From positions 76,439 through 140,438 of the forward strand of contig CAZCZI010000013.1 in assembly GCA_964503045.1 (NCBI GenBank): a stretch of DNA of 64,000 nt, in the 5' to 3' direction. Positions 8,095 through 16,629 of this stretch are shown piece after piece. The notes beneath the pieces were generated by a model, which made no database searches, was not told where the DNA came from, and saw nothing but the letters and a program-made list of their open reading frames with translations. The first letter of the stretch is position 1; each line of letters begins with the position of its first letter. The DNA is from CAYZJR01 sp964503045 (lineage in GTDB: Bacteria > Cyanobacteriota > Vampirovibrionia > Obscuribacterales > Obscuribacteraceae). The translations under genes and the position numbers were made by a program.

Positions 8095-9090
8095 TTAGGC
8101 GTCCTCGCGGACAAGTGCCGAAGCGATCAGGAACAAAAGTCCCAGACCAACCGAGACCATCACAAACCAGTGATAGACCTCGCGGTACGAAACGTTCTTC
8201 TCAACTTCGATGCGCGACTTCTCGAGCTGGTCGATGGTGGCGAAACCATCACGCATCTGTTGAGCGTCGCCGACAACGATAACGAGACCTCCGTTGGTCT
8301 CGACGAGGCGACGCAGTGGCTGAGTCATGCTGCTGTTGTTGACCCAGCCTTCGCCAACACCCAAGACGTAAATCTTGATGCCGGCGTCTTGCAGCTGTTG
8401 CGAGAGCTCCTGGAAGCGCTGATCGGAGATCGACGATTCACCGTCGGTCACCATAATCAACACCTTGCTCTTCGCTTTACCGAGGTCCTTGAAGTGGTTG
8501 ATGGCGCCCTGAATGGGTCCCATCCGACCATTGGGGCCGTCCGGTCCGTCGAAGTTGGTGCCACCGCCGTTGTACTTGCTGATACCGGTGTTCTTCTGTG
8601 AGATCACCTTGAGGTCAGCAGACAGAGGCCAACTGTAGTACACCTCGTCATCGAACAGCATCAGAGCGACGCGGTCGCCTTTTCTGAGCTCGATGAACTG
8701 AGCGATCGCCTTCTCGGCGACCTGAATGCGCTTGGGAGGCTGGTTGTTCTGGGTATCACCAGAGTCACCAGCGAATGCCTGTTGCGCCGGGTCCTGAATT
8801 GCGGAGGACATCGAACCCGAAATGTCCGTCGTGATGACGAAATCACGCGTCTGCACAGCTTCCTTCTCAGTGATTTCCTGCAGGAGCGGTCGCGACAGTG
8901 CAAGGCACAGCGCCGTCCAAAACAGAATCAGAAGAAGGTTGGGAATCCATCCAATCAAGGGAATCCTGCGCAAGTTCGAATGCATCGAGACCTGCGAGTG
9001 CCCGAGAGCTTTCCGGCGCCGAGTGGCGAACCAGAGGATGGGTACCAAAGCGAGCATGAGCGCCATCATTTGGGGAAATGCAAAGCTCAT
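8095..9090 (-). CDS. membrane-anchored vWA domain protein (BatA/MxaL-like), first gene of the MoxR module
   Basis: This 331-residue protein has two N-terminal membrane segments (4-21 and 49-66). An intact vWA metal site DISGS lies at 89-93, and a C-terminal membrane segment at about 303-325 is followed by a short tail. GGAGG 7 bases before 9090 marks the start; an in-frame upstream start at 9123 lacks a site. It is the promoter-proximal gene of the minus-strand module (vWA, TPR, vWA, MoxR, DUF58, MxaA-like, S41 protease). It is not a duplicate of the 6404-7477 protein, since only the topology and MIDAS motif match. Confidence 0.88.
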   Translation of the reverse strand: MSFAFPQMMALMLALVPILWFATRRRKALGHSQVSMHSNLRRIPLIGWIPNLLLILFWTALCLALSRPLLQEITEKEAVQTRDFVITTDISGSMSSAIQDPAQQAFAGDSGDTQNNQPPKRIQVAEKAIAQFIELRKGDRVALMLFDDEVYYSWPLSADLKVISQKNTGISKYNGGGTNFDGPDGPNGRMGPIQGAINHFKDLGKAKSKVLIMVTDGESSISDQRFQELSQQLQDAGIKIYVLGVGEGWVNNSSMTQPLRRLVETNGGLVIVVGDAQQMRDGFATIDQLEKSRIEVEKNVSYREVYHWFVMVSVGLGLLFLIASALVREDA

Positions 9091-9537
9091 GGTATTCCTC
9101 CATGTTAAGAGTTTGGAACGCAAGTAGAGGGAATACGAAACTGCGTTTAAGAGACGGCACGTCGCTGAGAGCGATGTGAACCAGTTCAGTTGGAACCAGT
9201 TTTCATCGGGCGAGCAGATGTCGACTCTGAAACGGTGTTCTGCAACGACACTTCACTTGCAGCGGGTGTCATTGCAAACGGATTGCAATCGCAGAGGGCT
9301 TGCGCCAGCGAACACCGCTCCCTTTCGTGGGGAGGGTTCTACTGCAATTACTTTCGGAAGAAGGTTGGTTTTCCTAGAAGCGGAACACTTAAAGAAACAT
9401 GAAAAAACGACGATCAGACCATATAGAAATGACATGCCCAAAGCAAATGAATAAAGCCAATAACTGAGGCCCTGGAATCGAGATGTAAGCCATCTAATTC
9501 AAACTGATCATAGGCGCGTTGATTGTAACGCGATCTT

Positions 9538-9639
9538 CAAAAACCCCATGTCATCAGGGATTCGAGAAGTGGTTTTGTGCAAGACTTTGAATATTGAGAT
9601 GTCAAGACTGTCTCAAAACCACTGACGATCGGGGTTTTC
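9538..9639. repeat. approximately 100-base inverted repeat
   Basis: Two nested pairs of arms are visible: TCAAAAACCCC / GGGGTTTTCA outside and AGTGGTTTTG / CAAAACCACT inside, with TCAG/CTGA between. It sits in a gene-poor gap and has no T-run next to either arm. It could be a miniature inverted-repeat element or a structured RNA. Confidence 0.5.
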
Positions 9640-9773
9640 ACCACTTGACAGCCAGCTACTCCAACTAAGTTGATACTTCGCGCGGCTATCGCAAGAACCG
9701 AATCTCTTGACAGGTTGGGCTTTTCAAGGGGTTCTAGTGCCGATTGATGATTCGTTTTGGACTTCCTGGAGTC

Positions 9774-9801
9774 TGTGTGATTTTTCCGGAAAAATCACAC
9801 A
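9774..9801. repeat. dispersed palindrome copy 1 (perfect, GTGTGA-type arms)
   Basis: This is a perfect 28-base palindrome: TGTGTGATTTTTCC followed by its exact complement GGAAAAATCACACA. It is one of eight relatives in the window that share the core TGATTTTTCC/GGAAAAATCA. It lies in a gene-free region between the MoxR module and the AbiEi-like gene. Confidence 0.85.
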
Positions 9802-10008
9802 CTTCGAAATCGCAACATATATGATTGATTGCGTGTCCGATCTTGTTGACAACACCCTCCGGGCAAGTTTCAGTGTTGGTCGTTTTGATTGGTGATATCA
9901 AAAGTGGTGGCATCAATTGGACGCGCGGTAGGCTTGGCATGCAGTACTGCATGTGGTGTCAATCTTGTGTGATGGCTTGGCGTAGACAAGTAGACTGTGC
10001 TGATGAGA

Positions 10009-10956
10009 TCAAGCATACCTGCGTTCCGGAATTTTCAATACAGTCATGTATGTAATCGTGTTTTCGCTAACAATATTTGGGCTGATACCGAAGTAGTGGG
10101 TGTGTTGGAATATCATCTCGGCGAAGCTTCTTACATTGAGTGGTGTGTTGGTTCTCCTCGTTTGGGTTTTCTTGGACTTAACCTTATCTCTGGTTTTCTT
10201 GTCCACTTGTGTATATTGATTGCTTGTTTCTGTCGGCTCAAATTCTTGTTTTTGTCTGATATCTAGAGCTGTTTGAACCCCGCCCGCTCGTTTCTTTGTT
10301 TGTGTTATCTCACTAGTTTCAAGTGAGAGCACTTCAGTGTTACTCATTGCTTGAATCGACATTCTTGGCATGACAGGCTCAATGAAGTCTTTTAACCAAG
10401 CAGGAATCAAGGAAACAAATTTCCAGAGCAATTCCTTTTCTGTTCTATTTAGCAGTTGCATGGTATCGCGGATCAGCTGGGAACTACAGTTCTCTCTTCC
10501 CAATTGCCAAAATGCTCTGAGCAAAGCACCAGTAGCGGTGTCTCCTAGGGCTAGTTTCCGTGCTGAAACTCCATTCAATTGAACCTTCATGCCGTGCAAA
10601 CACAGATTGAATTCAGTTGTAGAGCCGGATGCAGCAAAGGAAACCTTGTCCCTTGGCGTTTCAGTTATGTTCAACTGAGCCATGATTTCGGAGCCGTCCT
10701 GCAGGACTCTTTTTCCAAAAGCGGTTGCCTTTGCTTGAACGATTTCTTCGGGGTGAATGAGCTTTGTTGGGTGATCGTACCTTGCAAAGACGCCGTTGGC
10801 GAGCCGTATCAGGGTTCCATTTTGTACAAGTCGCTGCATCTCTTGATCGACTGCGCCACGGGTTCCGCAATACAAAACATCGCGTGTGCAATGGATTTTA
10901 GTGGGTTCGGCAGCGTGCACGTGGCGACGGATCATGGCAGCTGTGCTTATCATCAT
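10009..10956 (-). CDS. AbiEi-like antitoxin / DUF6088 family protein (orphan)
   Basis: This 315-residue protein carries an N-terminal winged helix of the AbiEi/DUF6088 type. In it, a GTRGAVDQEMQRLVQ helix is followed by GTLIRLANGVF, the family's 'L-x-R-L-x-x-G-x-[YF]' strand (about residues 33-60). A central domain then ends near residue 200. The last 110 residues are Thr/Lys-rich and look unstructured. In type IV systems the antitoxin represses its promoter and neutralises a nucleotidyltransferase toxin (AbiEii). No such toxin is adjacent on either side, so this is an orphan or a different regulator. GAGGAAG before 10956 sets the start. Copy 2 of the dispersed palindrome lies about 105 bases upstream. 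Confidence 0.6.
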   Translation of the reverse strand: MMISTAAMIRRHVHAAEPTKIHCTRDVLYCGTRGAVDQEMQRLVQNGTLIRLANGVFARYDHPTKLIHPEEIVQAKATAFGKRVLQDGSEIMAQLNITETPRDKVSFAASGSTTEFNLCLHGMKVQLNGVSARKLALGDTATGALLRAFWQLGRENCSSQLIRDTMQLLNRTEKELLWKFVSLIPAWLKDFIEPVMPRMSIQAMSNTEVLSLETSEITQTKKRAGGVQTALDIRQKQEFEPTETSNQYTQVDKKTRDKVKSKKTQTRRTNTPLNVRSFAEMIFQHTHYFGISPNIVSENTITYMTVLKIPERRYA

Positions 10957-11060
10957 GTCTGCTTCCTCGCGTATGTGCCTACTATTTTTAAAAACGTTTG
11001 AGGAGTGCAAAAAGTTCAACGGAAATTGAAAATTTAATTCCGTCTTCTCGTTGGAAAATC

Positions 11061-11089
11061 TGTTTGATTTTCCCGGAAAAATCAAAACA
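11061..11089. repeat. dispersed palindrome copy 2 (GTTTGA-type arms, imperfect)
   Basis: TGTTTGATTTTCCC is followed by GGAAAAATCAAAACA: the same core with TGTTTGA/TCAAACA arms, one mismatch and one bulged base. It lies about 105 bases before the AbiEi-like start codon, in the putative promoter region. The rest of 10957-11285 holds nothing else I can name. Confidence 0.75.
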
Positions 11090-11285
11090 TGAGACGCACC
11101 CACAAAAAGCAATTGCCTTTAGATAAATCCCGACCGCCGAGCACCTGCCTGTTTGTCACCGTTTGTGGTGCTTACGAAAGAATATAGTAAAATCCTTCAA
11201 AAGACGAAAAGAACAGAAGCGCTTGCGCGCCACTGCCCTTTTCGCGCTGCTATAGGAACGCCGGCGTGAGCGAACCGACTACGAG

Positions 11286-11642
11286 TTAGGCGTTCGCCAG
11301 CTCGTCATCGGTCCACAGCGACTCGCGGACGGGGAATCCCTTTGCTGACTTCAAAGCTATGAAGTAGCAAGGGCCCGACGACCACGGAGCGGCCTGGACG
11401 AATTCCTCGTAGACCTTGCCGTTGGGCAGGTGGTAGCGATGAAGGTGCGCGACCACGTCGGTCCACGCTCCTTCGATCTTGCCAACCACCTCGACGCGCG
11501 CGACCGGCACCCTCACCCACCGCTTGAAGCGTCGCTTGACGCCTCCGGGATGGATTCGAACACCGATCTCACGCACCTTCTGCGTGCGCAGAACCTTGGC
11601 TTGGGCCCACGAGTTGAGTCCCACGTATTGATCCGATCGCAT
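11286..11642 (-). CDS. conserved-looking hypothetical protein
   Basis: This 118-residue soluble protein is not one I recognise. It is basic in its first half (KRRFKRWVRVPVARVEV, about 37-53), with a Trp/Tyr-rich second half (HRYHLPNGKVYEEFVQAAPW). It has no signal peptide or membrane segment. GGAG upstream of 11642 supports this start; the frame stays open to 11735, but that stretch lacks a binding site. Codon use matches the biased minus-strand genes around it, which argues that it is real. Confidence 0.55.
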   Translation of the reverse strand: MRSDQYVGLNSWAQAKVLRTQKVREIGVRIHPGGVKRRFKRWVRVPVARVEVVGKIEGAWTDVVAHLHRYHLPNGKVYEEFVQAAPWSSGPCYFIALKSAKGFPVRESLWTDDELANA

Positions 11643-11947
11643 GACAGTCTCCTTCGCTTGGGGCTTTGCGCTCAGCGACTCGAAGCCGCCCCAGATTGCT
11701 TCAAGCCGCTGCAAGGACCGTTGGTCGTGCGCCAAACGAGTCGAGACGATTGCCTCGACTGTTCAGCGACATCGACACGAACACAAATTAGATGTGTGAG
11801 CATGCGTCCGCGAATGCGGTCGCTACTCGATGCACGTTCCAGTTCATGTGTTAAATGGTCTGCGTGTTCATGCGGGTCTTGCGCGCTTTTGCGATAGTTG
11901 ACTTGTGCGATGCGATTTGTTCAGCAGCTTTGTTGATTTACCAGTGG
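11643..11947. other. intergenic region, nothing recognised
   Basis: About 300 bases separate the two small minus-strand genes. The part next to 11642 is in frame with the downstream gene and could be an N-terminal extension of about 30 residues. No other gene, repeat or terminator with a T-run is evident. Confidence 0.35.
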
Positions 11948-12454
11948 TTACCGCTTCACGATTATCGTGACGGTCCACTTCGTTCCGGTGGTACCACCGC
12001 CCCACAGCTGGTGCTCCACGATCTCCAGGGTCGTCTTTCCGGGCGAAACCGCCTTGAAAGTGAGGGAGCGAGTGCCCTTGCCCCACTGTTTGCCGGGCTG
12101 GAAAGCGCCGGTCGAAACTGTGGAAAGGATGCTCCTGTCATGCGCGTAGCCGGGCTTCCACTCTTTGTAGTTGCCCTGATCTTCGTGCAACGTGACTTCC
12201 AGCTCGTCGTCGACCTTGAGGTTGACGACAGCGCCGTTGTCGTTGGTGTTCTTCTTTATCGTCCACGCGCTCGGGGTGCCGGGCGGCGGAAGAGGAGAAC
12301 CCGAAATCGGGTTGCGGCATGAGGCACATTCGCCCAGCGACTGGCTGCACGAATCGCACAGACGCAGCATGGAGCTCGGCGTGTAGCCTCCGCAGTGGTG
12401 GCAGTACCCGGGAACGGTGATGAACGCTTTACCGGTGCAAGGTGTGCACAACAT
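11948..12454 (-). CDS. zinc-ribbon protein with chagasin-like (I42 protease inhibitor) domain
   Basis: This 168-residue protein has two parts. Residues 3-46 contain four CxxC pairs (C3/C6, C18/C21, C33/C36, C43/C46), enough for two zinc sites. After a Pro-rich hinge, residues about 62-168 resemble the chagasin/I42 cysteine-protease inhibitor fold. A 'DELEVTL...GNY-x-x-W' segment stands at the place of the NPTTGY loop, followed by 'GKGTRSLTFKAVSPGKTTLEI' and a final 'WTVTIIVKR' strand. The classic NPTTG residues are not conserved, so inhibitory activity is doubtful. There is no signal peptide, so a cytoplasmic location is predicted. GGGAG lies before the ATG. Confidence 0.55.
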   Translation of the reverse strand: MLCTPCTGKAFITVPGYCHHCGGYTPSSMLRLCDSCSQSLGECASCRNPISGSPLPPPGTPSAWTIKKNTNDNGAVVNLKVDDELEVTLHEDQGNYKEWKPGYAHDRSILSTVSTGAFQPGKQWGKGTRSLTFKAVSPGKTTLEIVEHQLWGGGTTGTKWTVTIIVKR

Positions 12455-12502
12455 AATTCGTCTCCCGTATCCTTAGATACTTAGTTTCCAAGAATGAATG
12501 GC

Positions 12503-12574
12503 AAAAAAATAGGAAGCGAGACTCCGGCCTGTACTGAGATTGCTCTCTAGCACAGATCCGAAGCTCGCTCCTAT
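12503..12574 (-). terminator. intrinsic terminator downstream of the 12588-13169 gene
   Basis: CTCGCTCCTAT (12564-12574) pairs with ATAGGAAGCGAG (12509-12520), with one bulge. On the minus strand the stem ends in TTTTTTT (12503-12509). It marks the end of the SpoVR-cluster transcript just before the zinc-ribbon gene. Confidence 0.75.
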
Positions 12575-12587
12575 CCTGCCTTGCGGT

Positions 12588-13169
12588 TTAGCCGTGCTTG
12601 CAGCAGCTGCACCAGGGCTTGGTGAGCGGCTCGGGCGGAACGATCTTGTGGAAGTTCGCCGCAGTGATGCGAGCGTGCTCCTTGGGCTCGTTGAGCTTGA
12701 AGAGCACGTCTTCCGGGTTGGAAGGCGGAGGAACCACACCCGGTACCGGCGCCTGCTCGACGAAGCGAACAGAGATGGCCAGAAAACCGGTAGGCTGACC
12801 GAGACGCTGTGCCGCGGGAAGCGGCTTCTCGTCGGCAGTCAGCTCCCCTTCGACCGGCTCACCTTCGGTCTCCACTTCCTGCGCGATGGCAGGCGTGGTG
12901 TTGCCGGTGGTGGCGGGAGTGAAGGCGAAGAAAGCGCCCTTGGAGTCGCGCTCGATGGTGTTCACGCCGGCGGGCACCTGGACCTTGGTCAGCTCCACGT
13001 CGTCGAGTTGGACCTCGACTTCCGTGAGATGCGGCGTGTGAACGCGCACCTTGAACTGGCCATGCGGCAGGCGAACCAGGGTGATCCCATTGTCGAGCAG
13101 AAGGTCCAACGGCTTGAGACCGGTGGCGGCGTTGATCACGTCCACCGAGATTCCGTTTTTGGTCTGCAT
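12588..13169 (-). CDS. hypothetical protein linked to the SpoVR cluster
   Basis: This 193-residue protein is of unknown family. The first 75 residues look beta-rich (VRLPHGQFKVRVHTPHLTEV). The middle is acidic and Thr/Pro-rich (TEGEPVEGELTADEK), and the end is CSCCKHG, a Cys cluster that could bind a metal or be modified. It has no signal peptide. It follows spoVR by 150 bases, with a very stable hairpin between, and ends in its own terminator. It is therefore probably the last gene of the PrkA-DUF444-SpoVR transcript. The codon bias is as strong as in its neighbours. Confidence 0.6.
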   Translation of the reverse strand: MQTKNGISVDVINAATGLKPLDLLLDNGITLVRLPHGQFKVRVHTPHLTEVEVQLDDVELTKVQVPAGVNTIERDSKGAFFAFTPATTGNTTPAIAQEVETEGEPVEGELTADEKPLPAAQRLGQPTGFLAISVRFVEQAPVPGVVPPPSNPEDVLFKLNEPKEHARITAANFHKIVPPEPLTKPWCSCCKHG

Positions 13170-13246
13170 GTTGACTTATCTCCTGTTAGAAGTTGTGGCT
13201 TAAGCGATGTGCTTCAGCCGGGTTCAATTCCGACATGGAAATGCGC

Positions 13247-13306
13247 AACCCGAGCCGGCCGGCAACTAGTTCCTTATTAGGGAACAGTGCCGGCCGGCAT
13301 CGGGTT
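13247..13306 (-). other. very long perfect-looking intercistronic hairpin
   Basis: AACCCGAGCCGGCCGGCA pairs with TGCCGGCCGGCATCGGGTT, and AACTAGTTCC with GGGAACAGT inside, leaving a loop of about 6 bases. That is a stem of roughly 27 base pairs. It has no T-run. It starts 14 bases after the spoVR stop. Such elements often protect the upstream mRNA from 3' decay; attenuation is also possible. Confidence 0.7.
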
Positions 13307-13319
13307 TAAGCGCGGCCTT

Positions 13320-15152
13320 TTACAGCCAGCGCTCGCGCACCTCACCATCCTCGTCGCAGTAGTACTCGTAATCGCGAGGCTCGCCGATGGGGCGACCCCA
13401 ACGATCTTCCTGCTGCTCCTTGGTGATGAGTCTGACCGGGCGACCCCAGAGTCGCCGAGAGTACCGCACCGTGTCCTTGCACTCGGACTGGAGCAAGAAC
13501 CCGAACGTCTCGTCGTGCACGTGACGCAGGGTCAGCGTGCCCGTGACGTCGTTGGACATGGCGCCGCCATCCACGACCTCGATGCGGGGCACCGAGTGAT
13601 AGCCCGTGCGGACCACCATCATGTTGCGGAAGCGCTTCTTGTCCTCGTCGTAGGCGGCGACGAGCTGCAGAACCGTACCCATCGTCTTGAGAGTCTGGGA
13701 CGGTGCAGGGAACATCGGCCAGCCTTCCTGGCGCATCTGCTCGGACTGTTCCGCCATGTTCATCCACTTCTCGACCACACCCATCAGACCTTCGAGGTCC
13801 TGGGGAATCGGGTGAACGACGTGCTGCGGGCCCCAGCCGTGCTTGAGGATGGCGCGGTTGATGATGCCGATGACGCGAATGACCCAGTCCAGCCCCTTCT
13901 CGTTGATGTGCTCGATGAGCTCATCGGTGAGGAACTCGCGGATGAAGGTCTTGTCCTCGTGGTTCTTGCGAACCGAGAACATCTTGTCGCGGTTGCGCTT
14001 GACCGTCTTGACCTTGCGGGTCTCGCCGGTCCACACCACCACCTTGCCGTCGAGCGTCTTCAGCGCTGCATCAGCAGACGTCAGATCTTCGGCGGTCTCT
14101 TCACGCGTGGTGAAGATTGGCGCGTCGACCTCGATCTCGCCCTCGTCGTAGCCGTACTTGCGGTCGATGTAATCGAACACAGACAGACCCACGGTGTAGG
14201 GGTTGAAGTAGAAGTCGGTGGCCTGGCGGTCGTGCATCGACCAGTAGCTGGGAAGCTCCAGCATCCAGTTGGTGCCCTCGATGCCGGTCTCGGGCTGCTT
14301 CAGGAGGTGCTTCTCCCAGTAGCTCGCCCAGCCCTCGTTCATGATTTTGGTACGCGCCTGCGGCTGCAGGTAGCGCGCCTGATCACGGGTGATGGCGATG
14401 AGACCGCGCTCCTCTTCGCCAAGACGCGGGTTGTTCTTCTCGTCCATGATGAACGAGAGAATGTCGCCGGTCGGGTTGATCGGGTCAACCTTCAGCTTGG
14501 CGCGCACAGCCTCGATGTCTTCCTTGATGCCCTGGGCTTCGAAGTCGGACACGGTGCGCTTCAGCTGCATTTCGAGCTCGATGAGACGGTGCTCGAGCTC
14601 CTGGCGCGCCTGCTTCTCGGACACGCGGTCCTTGACGGTCGGCAGCCAGCCCACATGGTCGTCGAGAGCGTGAGCAGCGTCGAGGATGTACTCGACCTTC
14701 TCGACGCCATAAAGCGGATTGCGGGTGAGCCGCTTGACGAACTCGGCGTTCTGCGCGAGTCGCTCGACGATAGAGGAGGCACCTGACTCCTGGAAAAGGA
14801 AGTTGTTGGCGAAGAAGTCGACGTGTCCCCACTTCGCGTGCGCCATCACCAGAACCTGCATCGCCATCTGGTTCGTGAGACCCAGGTAGCAGAAGCTCGG
14901 ATTGGAGTTGATGACTGCTTCGAAGATGTGGAAGTTGCCGCCGGCCTTGACCTGCTGCTCGTACTTCTTACCAAACGACCAGTGACGGTAGTGGGTCGGC
15001 AACATCACGTAGGGGATGAGGCGAACCATCTGAGTATCCGACACCAGGTGATAGTGGGTCGGATAGGGGTTCAGCCCCATCCGATATCCCGCCGATGCAA
15101 GGCGAGCATCCCACATCTTGATGTCGTCGATTACCTTATCGTGAACAGACAT
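13320..15152 (-). CDS. SpoVR family protein
   Basis: At 610 residues this is longer than the roughly 470-510 of Bacillus SpoVR and E. coli YcgB. The family core is present: GLNPYPTHYHLV (26-37), HWSFGKKYE (57-65), VINSNPSFCYL (80-90) and HAKWGHVDFFANN (105-117). The function of SpoVR is still unclear, but it is nearly always linked to PrkA and a DUF444 protein in stress or stationary-phase regulons. That is the case here: DUF444 ends 12 bases upstream and two PrkA genes precede it. AAGGAGG lies before the ATG. The C-terminal 100 residues carry a charged Tyr/Arg-rich extension. Confidence 0.95.
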   Translation of the reverse strand: MSVHDKVIDDIKMWDARLASAGYRMGLNPYPTHYHLVSDTQMVRLIPYVMLPTHYRHWSFGKKYEQQVKAGGNFHIFEAVINSNPSFCYLGLTNQMAMQVLVMAHAKWGHVDFFANNFLFQESGASSIVERLAQNAEFVKRLTRNPLYGVEKVEYILDAAHALDDHVGWLPTVKDRVSEKQARQELEHRLIELEMQLKRTVSDFEAQGIKEDIEAVRAKLKVDPINPTGDILSFIMDEKNNPRLGEEERGLIAITRDQARYLQPQARTKIMNEGWASYWEKHLLKQPETGIEGTNWMLELPSYWSMHDRQATDFYFNPYTVGLSVFDYIDRKYGYDEGEIEVDAPIFTTREETAEDLTSADAALKTLDGKVVVWTGETRKVKTVKRNRDKMFSVRKNHEDKTFIREFLTDELIEHINEKGLDWVIRVIGIINRAILKHGWGPQHVVHPIPQDLEGLMGVVEKWMNMAEQSEQMRQEGWPMFPAPSQTLKTMGTVLQLVAAYDEDKKRFRNMMVVRTGYHSVPRIEVVDGGAMSNDVTGTLTLRHVHDETFGFLLQSECKDTVRYSRRLWGRPVRLITKEQQEDRWGRPIGEPRDYEYYCDEDGEVRERWL

Positions 15153-15164
15153 GATATGCCTCCT

Positions 15165-16406
15165 TTAGGACTTTTTCTTGTCCTTGGTGAGAATCTGCTT
15201 GAACGCCTCCGGCACGTCCTTCAGGCTCGAGGCCTGACCCATGCCGACATGCGCCTTGATCTTCTCGTCCAAGGCAAGCAACGCCTGTCCACCGTACTGC
15301 CAGCCGCGACCTCCCCAACCAGTGGGGATTTCGAGGTAGCCGCAATAGTTGAAGGCGTTCTCGATGAGTTTGGTATACCAATCCCGAACGGCGGGCTGTC
15401 CATCGAACATGACACCGTCGGTAGCCTGGAACATGTAGCGGTTCCAGGTGGTGGAGGGGAACTCCGCCTGTGCGATCTTGAAGACCTCTTCGTAGGCCGG
15501 GACGAACATGGTGCCGCCCGCAACCTCGATCTGGTAGAAGTTCTTCTCGTCCTCGATCCTGTAGGCCTGCGCGTCGTGCGCGATCATGACGACCGCGACG
15601 TCCTTGTACTTGGTACGAAGGAACAGCAGGTTGAGCAGGAAGTAGCTCTTGGCGATCATGAGCGGGTCACCGCCCATGGAGCCGGAGCGATCGAGAACGA
15701 AGAACACGACGCACTTGCTGTCGTCATCGAGGGTTTCCTCGACGCGATGGTAGCGCATGTCCGAGCGGGAGAACGGAACGTCAGCCGTGGTCGGCACGTT
15801 CGTCTCGACGTGTTGGAACTTCTCGGGGTTGGCGTTCTTGACGCCGATGGCACGCCGCACGCGAGCGCGTGCAGTTTCCGGCTTGCGGAGCCGGGGTTTC
15901 GGTCCCTGCGGCTGTACACCGCGGAACTTGTGTGCCTTCACCTTGGTGGTCGCCAGCTGCTTTTTGAGCATGTCCGGCAACTCCATCTCCTCGAAGAGCA
16001 TCTGAATGAGCTCTTCCATGGAGATTTCGACGTAGATCAGCTCACCGGGATCGCTTCCGGCTTCGCCACCACCGCCGCCACCACCGCCTTTTTGGTCACG
16101 ACCGTACCGGAAGCGCGGCTCATAGCCACCCTTGACCGGTACCTTGATCTTGCCGCCTTCACCGAAGATCGGGTTTCCACCGATGAGCTCCGGAAGCTGC
16201 GGCTTGATCTGATCCCGAATACGATCCTTGTGACGCTCGCGGTCCTCACGGGTGCGGTCGCCACCGGAATCATCGGGCGGAGCGATGACCGTGTCCATCA
16301 TGATGTTGCGGGTCATGTTCGCCATCGGAAACGGCGAAATGTCCCCATCGAAGACGGTGACACGGCTCGGCTCCTGAGGGAGCTTGTTGTCTTTCTCGTT
16401 CGACAT
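15165..16406 (-). CDS. DUF444 (YeaH/YhbH) family vWA-like protein
   Basis: This 413-residue protein matches the usual YeaH length. Residues 50-70 are the highly charged family segment. A run of eight glycines (107-114) forms a linker. A vWA-like domain begins near 230, with DRSGSM at 239-244. YeaH is the partner of the PrkA-type kinase YeaG in E. coli. The gene is followed at 12 bases by spoVR, so the two are surely co-transcribed. AGGAGG precedes the ATG. Confidence 0.93.
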   Translation of the reverse strand: MSNEKDNKLPQEPSRVTVFDGDISPFPMANMTRNIMMDTVIAPPDDSGGDRTREDRERHKDRIRDQIKPQLPELIGGNPIFGEGGKIKVPVKGGYEPRFRYGRDQKGGGGGGGGEAGSDPGELIYVEISMEELIQMLFEEMELPDMLKKQLATTKVKAHKFRGVQPQGPKPRLRKPETARARVRRAIGVKNANPEKFQHVETNVPTTADVPFSRSDMRYHRVEETLDDDSKCVVFFVLDRSGSMGGDPLMIAKSYFLLNLLFLRTKYKDVAVVMIAHDAQAYRIEDEKNFYQIEVAGGTMFVPAYEEVFKIAQAEFPSTTWNRYMFQATDGVMFDGQPAVRDWYTKLIENAFNYCGYLEIPTGWGGRGWQYGGQALLALDEKIKAHVGMGQASSLKDVPEAFKQILTKDKKKS

Positions 16407-16629
16407 GGATTGATTCCTCCTGGGATTCAGGTTGAAAAACTTTTACGGCACTGCATCTAAAAGATGTTCTGCAGGCAACCTCGATAGGCCTCGCCGCACT
16501 ACCTTCGGTGGCACACAGATTCCTCCGGAGCAGAACCGCGTACGGTTAGTCCAGGGGAGTGATGTCAAGCCGCTCGTCAAAAAGAAGACTGGAAACTGCA
16601 CCTATATAAAGGTCAACGGGGAGCGGCTC

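Larger units (their letters stand above)
9091..10008. other. 918-base intergenic region with an inverted repeat and a palindromic element
   Basis: No convincing gene is seen; the longest frames here lack ribosome binding sites and are at most 92 codons. The right half contains a large inverted repeat (9538-9639) and the first copy of the dispersed palindrome family (9774-9801), listed separately. The left end must hold the promoter of the MoxR module. Confidence 0.5.

Noticed and set aside
9707..9895. Short frame containing the palindrome copy 1
   Set aside because: Translations of several palindrome copies give similar peptides (such as IFPGKSN), but only because the DNA element is shared. 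No gene context supports coding.
11286..11735. Longer 149-residue form of the 11286-11642 protein
   Set aside because: The extra 31 residues lack a binding site, whereas GGAG lies before the internal ATG.
13287..16460. Long plus-strand open frames (499 and 545 codons)
   Set aside because: Both are antisense to spoVR and the DUF444 gene. They have no binding site and no domain pattern.
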